Source of the DNA: VGJJ01 sp964480705
GTDB taxonomy: Archaea; Iainarchaeota; Iainarchaeia; Iainarchaeales; VGJJ01
Length of the DNA stretch: 64,000 nucleotides
Direction: 5' to 3'
Assembly (NCBI GenBank): GCA_964480705.1
Contig: CAYZPC010000002.1
Location: 1-64,000 of the forward strand
The position numbers and the translations under genes were made by a program. Below, piece by piece: positions 7,653 to 14,130 of this stretch. Position 1 is the first letter of the stretch. Each line of letters starts with the position of its first letter. The notes beneath the pieces are model-generated. The model searched no databases and was not told where the DNA came from. It saw only the letters and a program-made list of their open reading frames with translations.

Positions 7653-8324
7653 TTATTCATTGTCGAGTCGGCTTTTCACGTGAATCTCCGTGGTTCCCAC
7701 CACAATGAGTCGGTCGGCCATTCCCAAAAAGATTCCCGTTTCTAATACACCCGGAATGAGTCTCGCTTGCGAGTCAATGTCTTCTAAGCTCAAACTTTCA
7801 TCCATTTCTATTTCCACAATGTAGTGTCCAGATTCTGTTTTGGGCGGTTCATTCGTGTATTTTTGATGGTCCACTCGTCCCACGCGCTCCAATAGTAAGA
7901 GTGTGCGTTTCCACCCGAATGCGGAGATTTCCACCGGAATGGTTCCACGCAAGTGGTCCACCATTCCTTTTTCGGGGAGAATGGCTACTAATTCTGCAGC
8001 AGATTGTGCCACCATCTTGTCTCGAATGAGGCTCGTTGAGTAGTGTTTGATGAAATTATAGTCTCCGTCCGCTTGGTCCACAAACTCGATGGCTACATCC
8101 ACTTCTCTCTCGTTGAGCGTGGTGAGTGGCAAATGAAACATGTTCGCGGTAGCAATTTGCCCCGTTGAGGTGGGGATGATTTGCACGCTCCACCTGTTTT
8201 GTTCGCATAATAATCCCAGTTTTTTGAGAAAAAGTTCCCCTAATTGGTTGGTTCCCACCGCAATCACGTGGCCGTCTTTCACGTACCGCGTTACAAAAGC
8301 GTCCACTTGTTCTTCGCTCAGCAT
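7653..8324 (-). CDS. Divergent ribose-5-phosphate isomerase A homologue
   Basis: 223 residues. The RpiA order of elements is recognisable: VIAVGTNQLGELFL in place of the usual VGxGTGST phosphate loop, IIPTSTGQIATA for VPTSxxT, DVAIEFVDQADGDYNFIKHY for DxxIDGADEVDxxLNLIKGG, LIRDKMVA for LLREKIVA, IPVEISAFGW for PVEVxP, and GVLETGIF for GVVExGLF. The Asp, Gly-rich and Glu residues that form the RpiA active site are changed in several places: the GGGG loop becomes HYST and the catalytic Glu of REK becomes Asp. It is either a drifted RpiA of the pentose phosphate pathway or a paralogue with another role. A terminator at 8373 separates it from the microprotein genes upstream. Confidence 0.72.
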   Translation of the reverse strand: MLSEEQVDAFVTRYVKDGHVIAVGTNQLGELFLKKLGLLCEQNRWSVQIIPTSTGQIATANMFHLPLTTLNEREVDVAIEFVDQADGDYNFIKHYSTSLIRDKMVAQSAAELVAILPEKGMVDHLRGTIPVEISAFGWKRTLLLLERVGRVDHQKYTNEPPKTESGHYIVEIEMDESLSLEDIDSQARLIPGVLETGIFLGMADRLIVVGTTEIHVKSRLDNE

Positions 8325-8372
8325 GCTTTGTTGAGCCTCTTCTCCATTTTAAGGGTTTGGAGACAAAATGAG

Positions 8373-8409
8373 AAAAAAATAGGACCGGGAATTCGCGTCC
8401 GAACCCCGG
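8373..8409 (-). terminator. Hairpin plus T-run after the microprotein operon
   Basis: On the minus strand CCGGG and TTCG pair with CGAA and CCCGG around GACG (8409-8385), followed shortly by seven T (8379-8373). This looks like a terminator between the two microprotein genes and the rpiA-like gene. Confidence 0.55.
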
Positions 8410-8437
8410 ATAAATAGAATTGGGAGAAATGTACAAT

Positions 8438-8533
8438 TTATCGAGCTGCGCGGCGTGCGGCAGGTCGGCGTCGGCTGCTGCTTGCGCGGGCGCTGGATGA
8501 GCGTGCACTTGAGCGGCGTGATGATGCGGCCAT
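8438..8533 (-). CDS. Ultra-basic Arg/Ser/Ala microprotein, 31 aa
   Basis: The ATG at 8533 has a strong AAAAGGAGG ribosome-binding site (GGAGG at 8543-8547). The frame reads MAASSRRSSARSSSARASSS, then RRRPAARRAAR, then TAA. Composition is 10 Arg, 10 Ser, 9 Ala, 1 Pro and the initiator Met: no Lys, no acidic and no bulky hydrophobic residue. This looks protamine-like or like a free histone tail, so nucleic-acid binding is the natural guess; the many Ser could be phosphorylated. It is the second gene of a two-gene unit with the Lys-rich microprotein at 8581, which is also exactly 31 residues. I know of no named family for it. Confidence 0.72.
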   Translation of the reverse strand: MAASSRRSSARSSSARASSSRRRPAARRAAR

Positions 8534-8580
8534 TGTTTTTTTCCTCCTTTTTTGTGTTTTTTTACTTCATTTGAGCGATT

Positions 8581-8676
8581 TTAGCGCTTTTTGGTTGTTT
8601 TGCGCTTGGTTGTTCGCTTAGCCTTGTGGGCTTTTTTGTGAGTCGTCTTTCGAGCGGCTCGTTTTTTAGCTGCCAT
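8581..8676 (-). CDS. Ultra-basic Lys/Thr/Ala microprotein, 31 aa
   Basis: The ATG at 8676 follows an AGGTGA ribosome-binding site (8685-8690). The frame reads MAAKKRAARKTTHKKAHKAK, then RTTKRKTTKKR, then TAA. It has 11 Lys, 5 Arg, 2 His, 6 Thr and 6 Ala, with no acidic and no large hydrophobic residues, like the C-terminal tail of histone H1 or of some bacterial nucleoid proteins. A TATA box at 8753-8760 gives the pair its own promoter. The Arg/Ser microprotein starts 47 nt downstream. A chromatin, RNA or ribosome-associated role is likely but unproven; it is not eL41. Confidence 0.74.
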   Translation of the reverse strand: MAAKKRAARKTTHKKAHKAKRTTKRKTTKKR

Positions 8677-8752
8677 TTTTTTGTTCACCTTTTGTCAAGT
8701 TTTTTCGAAAAAAAATTTTCGAAAAATCAGTATGCGGAGTAATGTATTCTCG

Positions 8753-8760
8753 TATTTAAA
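8753..8760 (-). promoter_or_regulatory. TATA box of the microprotein operon
   Basis: The minus strand reads TTTAAATA. Initiation about 25 nt downstream (near 8728-8730) would give a leader of about 50 nt that includes an AT-rich palindromic stretch and the AGGTGA site. The whole intergenic stretch 8677-8953 is strongly AT-rich and holds no other gene that I can see. Confidence 0.6.
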
Positions 8761-8953
8761 CGTGCGCCTCTTTTTCGCGTGTAATTACATTCAAAATTAT
8801 TTTTTTTAAAATTTTTTTCAGAAATTTTTTTGCATTTTTTTATTTTCACGCACCACGTGCATCAAACTTTCCACAATAGTCGAAGAATACTCTGTGTGCG
8901 TTTTTCCTGTTTTTGGACTAAACATTTATCTTGGAGCACGTTTTTTTCCTTTC

Positions 8954-9640
8954 ATGCCTAAAACGCATGTTGTTCGAGACCCAGTGAATGCTGAATCGTT
9001 CTTCATTTTGGAAGAAAATGGCGTGCTGACTAACATTCAAAACTCTCCTTCAGGAGTAACCATCTCGCAGCGCCGCCCGGGCAGAGTAAGGGGTTCGTTT
9101 CACTCGTATGAGGATTACGGGTTGAGTTTCTATCCTCATTTGTTTCGCTTGCTGGGCGCTACCGGCTCGCGTTTTCCCACGATCCCTAAACCTTCTCGGG
9201 AGGGGAATGATGATTATGCTAAAAATGCCAAAACGCTAGCCGAATATGCGGAGAAGCAACCCTACCCATTTGAATATCACGAAGGGGGATACAGTAATGT
9301 TCATCGCATTCGCGCTATTTTTCATCCCTCATTGCATGCGCGCGGGTTTGAGTTCGCAGACAACGCTGAACAACCCATTTTTGTTTCTCCTGCCCTCGCG
9401 CGCGAACTCTTGCGCGTGCTCCCCCACATGAATCCGGGAGTAAAATCCTACAAAATCATGGAAGCGTATTTCCGTCCCTTGTTCGAGAAACGCGCGTTCC
9501 AAAAAATTGAGTTTGTTCGTCCACAGACGGTGCGCGGAAGCAAACCGGTGCACCCTTCTCAAAAAAAATACCGTCCGGGCCGGTTGGAGATGCTCGTGCG
9601 GCGATTGACCCATTTACGCGGGCGGAGAATGGGCTTCTGA
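8954..9640 (+). CDS. Orphan basic protein, paralogue of the 9900-10595 product
   Basis: 228 residues, not recognised. Start at ATG 8954 (MPKTHVVRDPVN); a frame opening 20 codons earlier has no site, while TTTAT about 27 nt upstream fits a leaderless mRNA. The C-terminal third is Arg/Lys-rich. Order and spacing match the neighbour at 9900: NGVLTNIQ against DGTVTTIT, GSFHSYEDYG against TGFSTYSDPG, YPHLFRLL against YASILRFL, PIFVSPALARELLRVLPHMN against AVRLSLPLAQKLAVLIPKIY, and a basic tail. The two are clearly duplicates of one unknown family. No signal peptide or membrane helix is seen, so the protein is probably cytoplasmic and may bind nucleic acid. Confidence 0.75.
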   Translation: MPKTHVVRDPVNAESFFILEENGVLTNIQNSPSGVTISQRRPGRVRGSFHSYEDYGLSFYPHLFRLLGATGSRFPTIPKPSREGNDDYAKNAKTLAEYAEKQPYPFEYHEGGYSNVHRIRAIFHPSLHARGFEFADNAEQPIFVSPALARELLRVLPHMNPGVKSYKIMEAYFRPLFEKRAFQKIEFVRPQTVRGSKPVHPSQKKYRPGRLEMLVRRLTHLRGRRMGF

Positions 9641-9650
9641 AAAATAAATT

Positions 9651-9677
9651 AAGCCCGATAATTTTTGCGGGCTTTTT
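9651..9677 (+). terminator. Hairpin terminator after the first orphan paralogue
   Basis: AAGCCCG (9651-9657) pairs with CGGGCTT (9668-9674) and runs into TTTTT, 10 nt after the stop codon at 9640. Confidence 0.7.
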
Positions 9678-9752
9678 AGAAAAAGTATTAGCCTACTGCG
9701 GTATCGCAGATACTGCAATGTAGTCCCTTAGCGCTGCCCGATAATGCGGGCA

Positions 9753-9825
9753 AGCCCCTGGCGAGAGTTGAACTCGCGACCTCCACATTACCAATGTGGC
9801 GCTCTAACCACTGAGCTACAAGGGC
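9753..9825 (-). tRNA. tRNA-Thr (anticodon GGT)
   Basis: 73-nt cloverleaf on the minus strand: acceptor GCCCTTG with CAGGGGC, D-stem GCTC/GAGC, anticodon stem CCACA/TGTGG with loop TTGGTAA, T-arm GCGAG/CTCGC with TTCAACT, discriminator T. U8 and A14 are present, there is no intron, and CCA is not encoded. A GC-rich inverted repeat (GCCCG..CGGGC, 9736-9751) lies directly 3' and may help processing or termination. Confidence 0.95.
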
Positions 9826-9869
9826 AGTCTGGTAAAACAACGTCTTTCTATCTATTTTTCAGGAAGACG

Positions 9870-9880
9870 TTTTATAAGCC
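9870..9880. promoter_or_regulatory. Bidirectional TATA box shared by tRNA-Thr and an orphan gene
   Basis: TTTTATAAGCC on the plus strand is centred 26 nt before the ATG at 9900, giving a leaderless mRNA. The same bases on the minus strand (GGCTTATAAAA) would start tRNA-Thr transcription near 9850 with a leader of about 25 nt. No second TATA-like element is visible between the two genes. Confidence 0.6.
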
Positions 9881-9899
9881 GAAGCCGTTATGGAGGTGC

Positions 9900-10595
9900 A
9901 TGATTCGAGTCATTCCAGGCGCAGAACATGGTGGCCGCGGCTTTCGTTTAGTGGAACCCGATGGCACGGTGACAACGATTACGGTTTGGCAGGAGCGCGA
10001 TTTGGCAATTCAGCAAAAAAAACCCGGTCAAGAACCAACTGGTTTTTCCACGTACAGTGATCCGGGAACCGTTCCCTATGCGAGCATCCTTCGTTTTTTA
10101 GCACTCAATAAAGTAAAACTCCCTCCTGAACCAGTTCCTGCGAAGAAACAAGAGAGGTTTGCCAATGCAAAATGGGGTTCTGATTTTGCGACCCCCAATG
10201 ATTTTTTTGCACATCTACCATTTCCACTACGGTTTAGAGGAGTAACACCGGACCTCCGTGTCATAGCTCATTGGGTGAATCATGGAAAATTTCCCTTGTT
10301 GGAATTTAATTACGAAAACCATCCCACCGCCGTGCGCTTGTCTCTTCCATTAGCCCAAAAGTTAGCGGTTCTTATTCCAAAAATTTATGCAGGAGTCGAT
10401 GTTTCCACGTTCCAAGAAATCCATCGTGAAATGAAAAAGATGGTCGCCGATAAATCATTATTCCGGGAGCGCGATGTCAAGGAACTTCGCCCATATCAGC
10501 ACGAGTTTAAGTTTAAGGGAGCATTGCGCCCCCGAACCAAAAAAGGAACGGTGCGCGTTCGCAGCGTTCGAAGGATTCAGAGGAAAACTCGTTAG
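9900..10595 (+). CDS. Orphan basic protein, paralogue of the 8954-9640 product
   Basis: 231 residues, not recognised. The ATG at 9900 (MIRVIPGAEHGGRG) is chosen because a TATA box lies 26 nt upstream; a GGAGGTG lies only 3 nt before it, so either leaderless or very tight SD-led initiation is possible. Longer in-frame readings would run through tRNA-Thr and are not real. It shares the block order of its upstream paralogue, including LSLPLAQKLAVLIPKIYAGV and a basic C-terminus ending RTKKGTVRVRSVRRIQRKTR. It ends 4 nt inside the convergent hisS gene. Confidence 0.75.
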   Translation: MIRVIPGAEHGGRGFRLVEPDGTVTTITVWQERDLAIQQKKPGQEPTGFSTYSDPGTVPYASILRFLALNKVKLPPEPVPAKKQERFANAKWGSDFATPNDFFAHLPFPLRFRGVTPDLRVIAHWVNHGKFPLLEFNYENHPTAVRLSLPLAQKLAVLIPKIYAGVDVSTFQEIHREMKKMVADKSLFRERDVKELRPYQHEFKFKGALRPRTKKGTVRVRSVRRIQRKTR

Positions 10596-11869
10596 TTTTT
10601 GAGAATGGTTACTATTTCTTCGGTGAGTTTTTTCAGCGGCGAGAGCGGAAATAATTTTTCTTCGCCTGTTTTCATGTCTCGGAGTTTCACACTTTTCTTT
10701 TGCAGTTCGTCCTCGCCCAGGAACAATACAATAGGAACCTTTTTCGTGTCCGCGTACTGCATGTTTTTCCCAATATTTCGTTGCATGAGATCGACTTCGA
10801 CTTTCAGACCTTGTTCGCGCAAATCAGAGGCCAATGCTTGCGCCTGCGTGAGGGTGTTTCCAATGGGAATAATGTAAATTTCGGATGCGACGTCGTTCCA
10901 TCGCTCAACTAAAATATCCATTAAGCGGTCCACTCCGAAAGAGATTCCCACCGCGGGCAAGTCTGGCCCCCCGAGTGTTTTAATCAAATTATCATAGCGT
11001 CCGCCGCCGCCCACACTTACTTTCGCGCCCGCAAATACTTCCACGACCATTCCCGTGTAGTAGTCTAGTCCTCGAATGAGAGAGGGGTCGAATTTGATGA
11101 ATTGCATTTTCTTTTGGGATTCGAGTTGTGCGAAAATGGTTTCCAGTGCAGCAACTCCTTCGCTTTGCACATTTTTTTCCGCGAGCATTTGTTTGATTTG
11201 GTCAAAATCTTTGTCTAAGAAGGATAGTACATCCGTGGGGATTTCTCGTTCTCTAAGTTCTTTTTCAACTCCTTCTAAACCGATTTTATCTAATTTGTCG
11301 AGCGTGCGCATGGCATCTTTGGCCTTGTCTTCTGTCACGTTTCCCATTTTGAGAATGTCATTAATCAACCTGCGATCGTTCACGCGCAAATAAAATTCAG
11401 TAAAACCAAGGGCTTGCATCACATCGAGTGCGAGCATTAAGCATTCCGCATCCGCCGCGGGTTTGTTGCTTCCAATAATGTCACAATCTCCTTGCGTAAA
11501 CTCGCGGTAGCGCATAAATTGCGGGTTGTCGTAGCGGTACACCGGGCCCATGTTGAGTGTCTTGATGGGTTTGGGCAAGTCGGGGTTTCCCGCTACTACG
11601 CGAGCCAGCGAGGTGGTGAATTCAAATCGCATTCCCAACTTGCGTCCGGATTGATCGTCTAATGTAAAGAGTTCTTTCTCTGCCGCTTCTCCCCCACCAC
11701 CCTTCACGGTGAGCACGCTCAAGTTTTCCAACACGGGAACTTGCATCGGGTCAAACCCATATTTTTGCGCGGTTTGAGTGATAATGAATTCTATCTTCCG
11801 TTTAACGCGGGCCTGCTTGCCCAGAATGTCTCGCATTCCTTTAACGGGTTGCGTGGAAAGGGTGGTCAT
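10592..11869 (-). CDS. hisS: Histidyl-tRNA synthetase, eukaryote-like motif 2
   Basis: 425 residues, class II synthetase that charges tRNA-His. Motif 2 reads GPVYRYDNPQFMRYREFTQ, followed by GDCDIIG and DAECLMLALDVM. The histidine-specific signatures RGLDYYTG and GGGGRYDNL, and motif 3 VGISFGVDRLMDIL, are intact. An anticodon-binding domain (about 335-425) closes the chain. The motif-2 loop YDNP and NDRRLINDIL resemble cytosolic eukaryotic HisRS (YRRDNP, NDRRILD) more than the bacterial form (HERPQ), which matters because the tRNA-His at 14973 has A73. TATA at 11891-11900 is 27 nt before the ATG: leaderless. The 3' end overlaps the convergent orphan gene by 4 nt. Confidence 0.97.
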   Translation of the reverse strand: MTTLSTQPVKGMRDILGKQARVKRKIEFIITQTAQKYGFDPMQVPVLENLSVLTVKGGGGEAAEKELFTLDDQSGRKLGMRFEFTTSLARVVAGNPDLPKPIKTLNMGPVYRYDNPQFMRYREFTQGDCDIIGSNKPAADAECLMLALDVMQALGFTEFYLRVNDRRLINDILKMGNVTEDKAKDAMRTLDKLDKIGLEGVEKELREREIPTDVLSFLDKDFDQIKQMLAEKNVQSEGVAALETIFAQLESQKKMQFIKFDPSLIRGLDYYTGMVVEVFAGAKVSVGGGGRYDNLIKTLGGPDLPAVGISFGVDRLMDILVERWNDVASEIYIIPIGNTLTQAQALASDLREQGLKVEVDLMQRNIGKNMQYADTKKVPIVLFLGEDELQKKSVKLRDMKTGEEKLFPLSPLKKLTEEIVTILKN

Positions 11870-11890
11870 ACGTATTTAACGCAGAAAAAG

Positions 11891-11900
11891 GACTATAAAT
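11891..11900 (-). promoter_or_regulatory. TATA box of hisS (leaderless)
   Basis: The minus strand reads ATTTATAGTC, centred 27 nt before the hisS start codon at 11869. Confidence 0.55.
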
Positions 11901-11959
11901 GGGGCTACGCGACGCCTAGCCCTCCAACCAAAAAATTATCAGTAATGGGTGACGTGCAA

Positions 11960-12466
11960 CTATATCATCGTGCACGTCGCATACCCACCGCCAATTATTA
12001 CCCTTGCGTCACAACGCCATAGATTTTTCCATCCAGGAAGGCCTTGTGGAGTAACATAGTAATCCCCCTCCAACGGCCAACATTTCGATATCGTACATGG
12101 ACTAACAGTAATATCCGTTGCATGATAAGCGCATTCCCAGCTTTCCAGACACGCAACCTCGTTTGCTTTTAAACAGGTTTCCGCACTTTCAACTAATTCA
12201 GGAGTCCCTAATATGCATTCCTCCAAGGCCGCATCAATTGCTTCTTTTTCAGTATCGCGGTATGCAACAAATGCTCCATAATCCACTCCACAAATATCCA
12301 TTTTAGGGCAATTATTTGCTGGAATAGAAATGCCAATCGCGTTCCCCGAATTGCTAATTGATTTTCCAGTGGATTGTTGTAAGAAAATAATCGCTGCTGC
12401 TGCAACAACTAATATGACTGCTAAAACAACCCAATTCGGAGCTTGCACACGATTTTTCTTCACCAT
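11960..12466 (-). CDS. Cys-rich exported or anchored protein of unknown function
   Basis: 168 residues. A hydrophobic N-terminal helix (about 12-29, WVVLAVILVVAAAAIIFL) after a basic KKNR start anchors or exports the chain. The remaining 135 residues hold about eleven Cys, in groups such as NNCPKMDIC, EECILG, ETCLKANEVACLESWEC and SPCTISKC, suggesting a disulfide-bonded extracytoplasmic domain. No family recognised. The ATG at 12466 has a GGTGA site 4 nt upstream and a TATA box (12497-12504) placing transcription start about 9 nt before it. Confidence 0.7.
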   Translation of the reverse strand: MVKKNRVQAPNWVVLAVILVVAAAAIIFLQQSTGKSISNSGNAIGISIPANNCPKMDICGVDYGAFVAYRDTEKEAIDAALEECILGTPELVESAETCLKANEVACLESWECAYHATDITVSPCTISKCWPLEGDYYVTPQGLPGWKNLWRCDARVIIGGGYATCTMI

Positions 12467-12496
12467 TGAATCACCAATTCCAGTATCGGCTGGCGG

Positions 12497-12504
12497 TATA
12501 TAAA
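12497..12504 (-). promoter_or_regulatory. TATA box of the Cys-rich protein gene
   Basis: The minus strand reads TTTATATA. The expected start is near 12475, leaving a 9-nt leader that holds GGTGA. Confidence 0.55.
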
Positions 12505-12529
12505 TCTGCTGTAAACACGACAGCTCTTC

Positions 12530-13306
12530 CTAAACCACTGCACGGTCGTGCCACCACGCACTTTGAATGAACGCTCCCGCGGCGAGCAAGAGCATGAATC
12601 GTCCCGCCCACGAGTATCCGTCTCCGGGCCTTGTTGAGAGTAATAGGTTGAGCAGAATGAGACTCACGACCATGATTCCGATGATGAACCATTGTCCGGA
12701 GAATGTTTCTTTTCCCCACTCTGATAATGCGAATCGCACTGCAGTGAGCGTGTATAGCACGAGTAAAATGGTGATGAGTTGCTGTCTCAAGAGGGTGGGA
12801 AGACCATATTCGGTGTAGAGTGCAGGCAGCAAGGGTTGGATGTGGTACAACCCCACCACAAATAGGATTAGGAGCGCGCTCCCCACTAAGAGTTTTTGGC
12901 TTCCGGAGCGGAGTTTAGTGGTGGTGGGGGATGTTAGCCAGAATAGGGAGGCGAATCCCATTCCCGCGAGTAATAAAAAAAATCCTGCGTTGAATAAACT
13001 TCGGGGAATCATTCCAAATATTCCTCCGATTCCCATTCCCACGATCATGAATGTGGCGAACAACACCGTCATTCCTGCTCCCATGAGAAAATATTGCCGT
13101 GATTTATTGACAGCGGCTTGTTTCAACCAGTATGCGGCTACGAGTGCGAGAAGAATTCCACTTACAACATAGAGTCCTGCTCCCAAAATGGACCATTCGC
13201 TTAATGGGAGTGAGAGTGAAATGATTTGCAGGGCGAGGTGAACAACCACCGAGAGTCCAATGAACCACGGCATGAGTTTGGTGGGGTCGCGAAAAAGTTT
13301 ATTCAT
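12530..13306 (-). CDS. Integral membrane protein, paralogue of the upstream gene
   Basis: 258 residues from the ATG at 13306 (MNKLFRDPTKLM), preferred over an in-frame start six codons earlier because AAGGCGA lies just upstream and it follows directly on the previous stop. About seven or eight hydrophobic helices. Blocks shared with the 13308-14081 product: ALQIISLSLPL against SLQIISSQFYT, LPTLLRQQLITILLVLY against VPTLLRQQLLTGVLILF, and GDGYSWAGRFMLLLAAGAFI against GDAYSWAGRFFHLMASGAFI. The fold resembles membrane sensor modules found before signalling domains, but no output domain is attached. Function unknown. Confidence 0.75.
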   Translation of the reverse strand: MNKLFRDPTKLMPWFIGLSVVVHLALQIISLSLPLSEWSILGAGLYVVSGILLALVAAYWLKQAAVNKSRQYFLMGAGMTVLFATFMIVGMGIGGIFGMIPRSLFNAGFFLLLAGMGFASLFWLTSPTTTKLRSGSQKLLVGSALLILFVVGLYHIQPLLPALYTEYGLPTLLRQQLITILLVLYTLTAVRFALSEWGKETFSGQWFIIGIMVVSLILLNLLLSTRPGDGYSWAGRFMLLLAAGAFIQSAWWHDRAVV

Positions 13307-13307
13307 A

Positions 13308-14081
13308 CTATTCGCCTTTCTCATCCCACCACAAATATTGAATGAATGCTCCTGATGCCATTAAGTGAAAGAATCGTCCCGCCCAGGAGTATGCGTCTCC
13401 AGTCGTGACGGAGAGCAAGAAGTTCAGCATGACGAGTGCGAGGATGCTCGTTCCAATCACGTACCATTGTACACTTTCTTTGGGATTTTTTCCCCCGCTG
13501 TATAATGCGAAGCGCAGCGCGGCGAGGAAAAATAGGATGAGTACGCCCGTGAGCAATTGTTGCCGTAAGAGGGTGGGAACCCCAAATGCCACATAGAGTG
13601 GAGGCAAAAGATAGTGGAGTTGATACAGACTCACCACTCCTAAAATGAGTAAAAACATCGCCACCACCAATGTAACCGCTCCTGAACGCACGCGCGCGGG
13701 TGTGGGTGATGCGGCGAAAAATAATGCGGATAGTCCTCCGCCCACAATGAGCAGGTAGATGGCCACGTCCACATTTTTGAGGGTGAGTGGACCGAACGTT
13801 CCCACGAGTCCTAATCCTAACATTACAAACGTCATTCCGAGCAGGCACATTCCTATTCCCATGAGCAAAAATTGTTGGGATTTTTCATGGATGGCTTTTC
13901 GCAGCACGTGCGCGGCAACCACAATGTCAATGCCCCCGCCTAAAATATACAAGAGGGCGCCAAACATGGGGATTTCTTCCGTGTAGAATTGGGATGAAAT
14001 AATTTGCAGGGAGAAGTGAACCAGCGCGGTGAGCAATACGAGCGCGGGCATCGTGGGTTTAGAGTGAATGAGTACAGCCAT
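13308..14081 (-). CDS. Integral membrane protein, first of a tandem paralogous pair
   Basis: 257 residues with seven or eight hydrophobic helices and short loops. It shares about ten conserved blocks with the next gene, including YLL/FLLMG, ASPTPARVRSG against TSPTTTKLRSG, and the Tyr-Ser-Trp-Ala-Gly-Arg motif in the last loop. The pair are adjacent and co-transcribed, as expected for a recent tandem duplication or a two-subunit membrane complex. No catalytic signature is visible. The ATG at 14081 lies about 26 nt from the TATA at 14103-14112, so the mRNA should be leaderless. Confidence 0.75.
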   Translation of the reverse strand: MAVLIHSKPTMPALVLLTALVHFSLQIISSQFYTEEIPMFGALLYILGGGIDIVVAAHVLRKAIHEKSQQFLLMGIGMCLLGMTFVMLGLGLVGTFGPLTLKNVDVAIYLLIVGGGLSALFFAASPTPARVRSGAVTLVVAMFLLILGVVSLYQLHYLLPPLYVAFGVPTLLRQQLLTGVLILFFLAALRFALYSGGKNPKESVQWYVIGTSILALVMLNFLLSVTTGDAYSWAGRFFHLMASGAFIQYLWWDEKGE

Positions 14082-14102
14082 AGGCGAGGCAACCCTTTGG
14101 TG

Positions 14103-14112
14103 TTTTTAATTA
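14103..14112. promoter_or_regulatory. Shared palindromic TATA box between two divergent leaderless genes
   Basis: TTTTTAATTA lies in the 49-nt gap between start codons at 14081 (minus) and 14131 (plus). It is about 24-26 nt from each, so one AT-rich element can serve both genes as a leaderless promoter. Confidence 0.55.
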
Positions 14113-14130
14113 CCAGCCCCTCTCTCAATC

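Noticed and set aside
8056..8508. 150-aa minus-strand ORF across the rpiA-like and microprotein region
   Set aside because: It overlaps both in another frame, has His/Ala/Arg-biased out-of-frame composition and no ribosome-binding site.
9744..9899. N-terminal extension of the orphan gene at 9900
   Set aside because: The extension would translate tRNA-Thr and its promoter; the TATA box at 9870 supports the start at 9900.
13321..13848. 175-aa minus-strand ORF inside the membrane protein gene
   Set aside because: Shadow frame of 13308-14081, rich in Arg, His and Pro as is usual for the alternative frame of hydrophobic genes.
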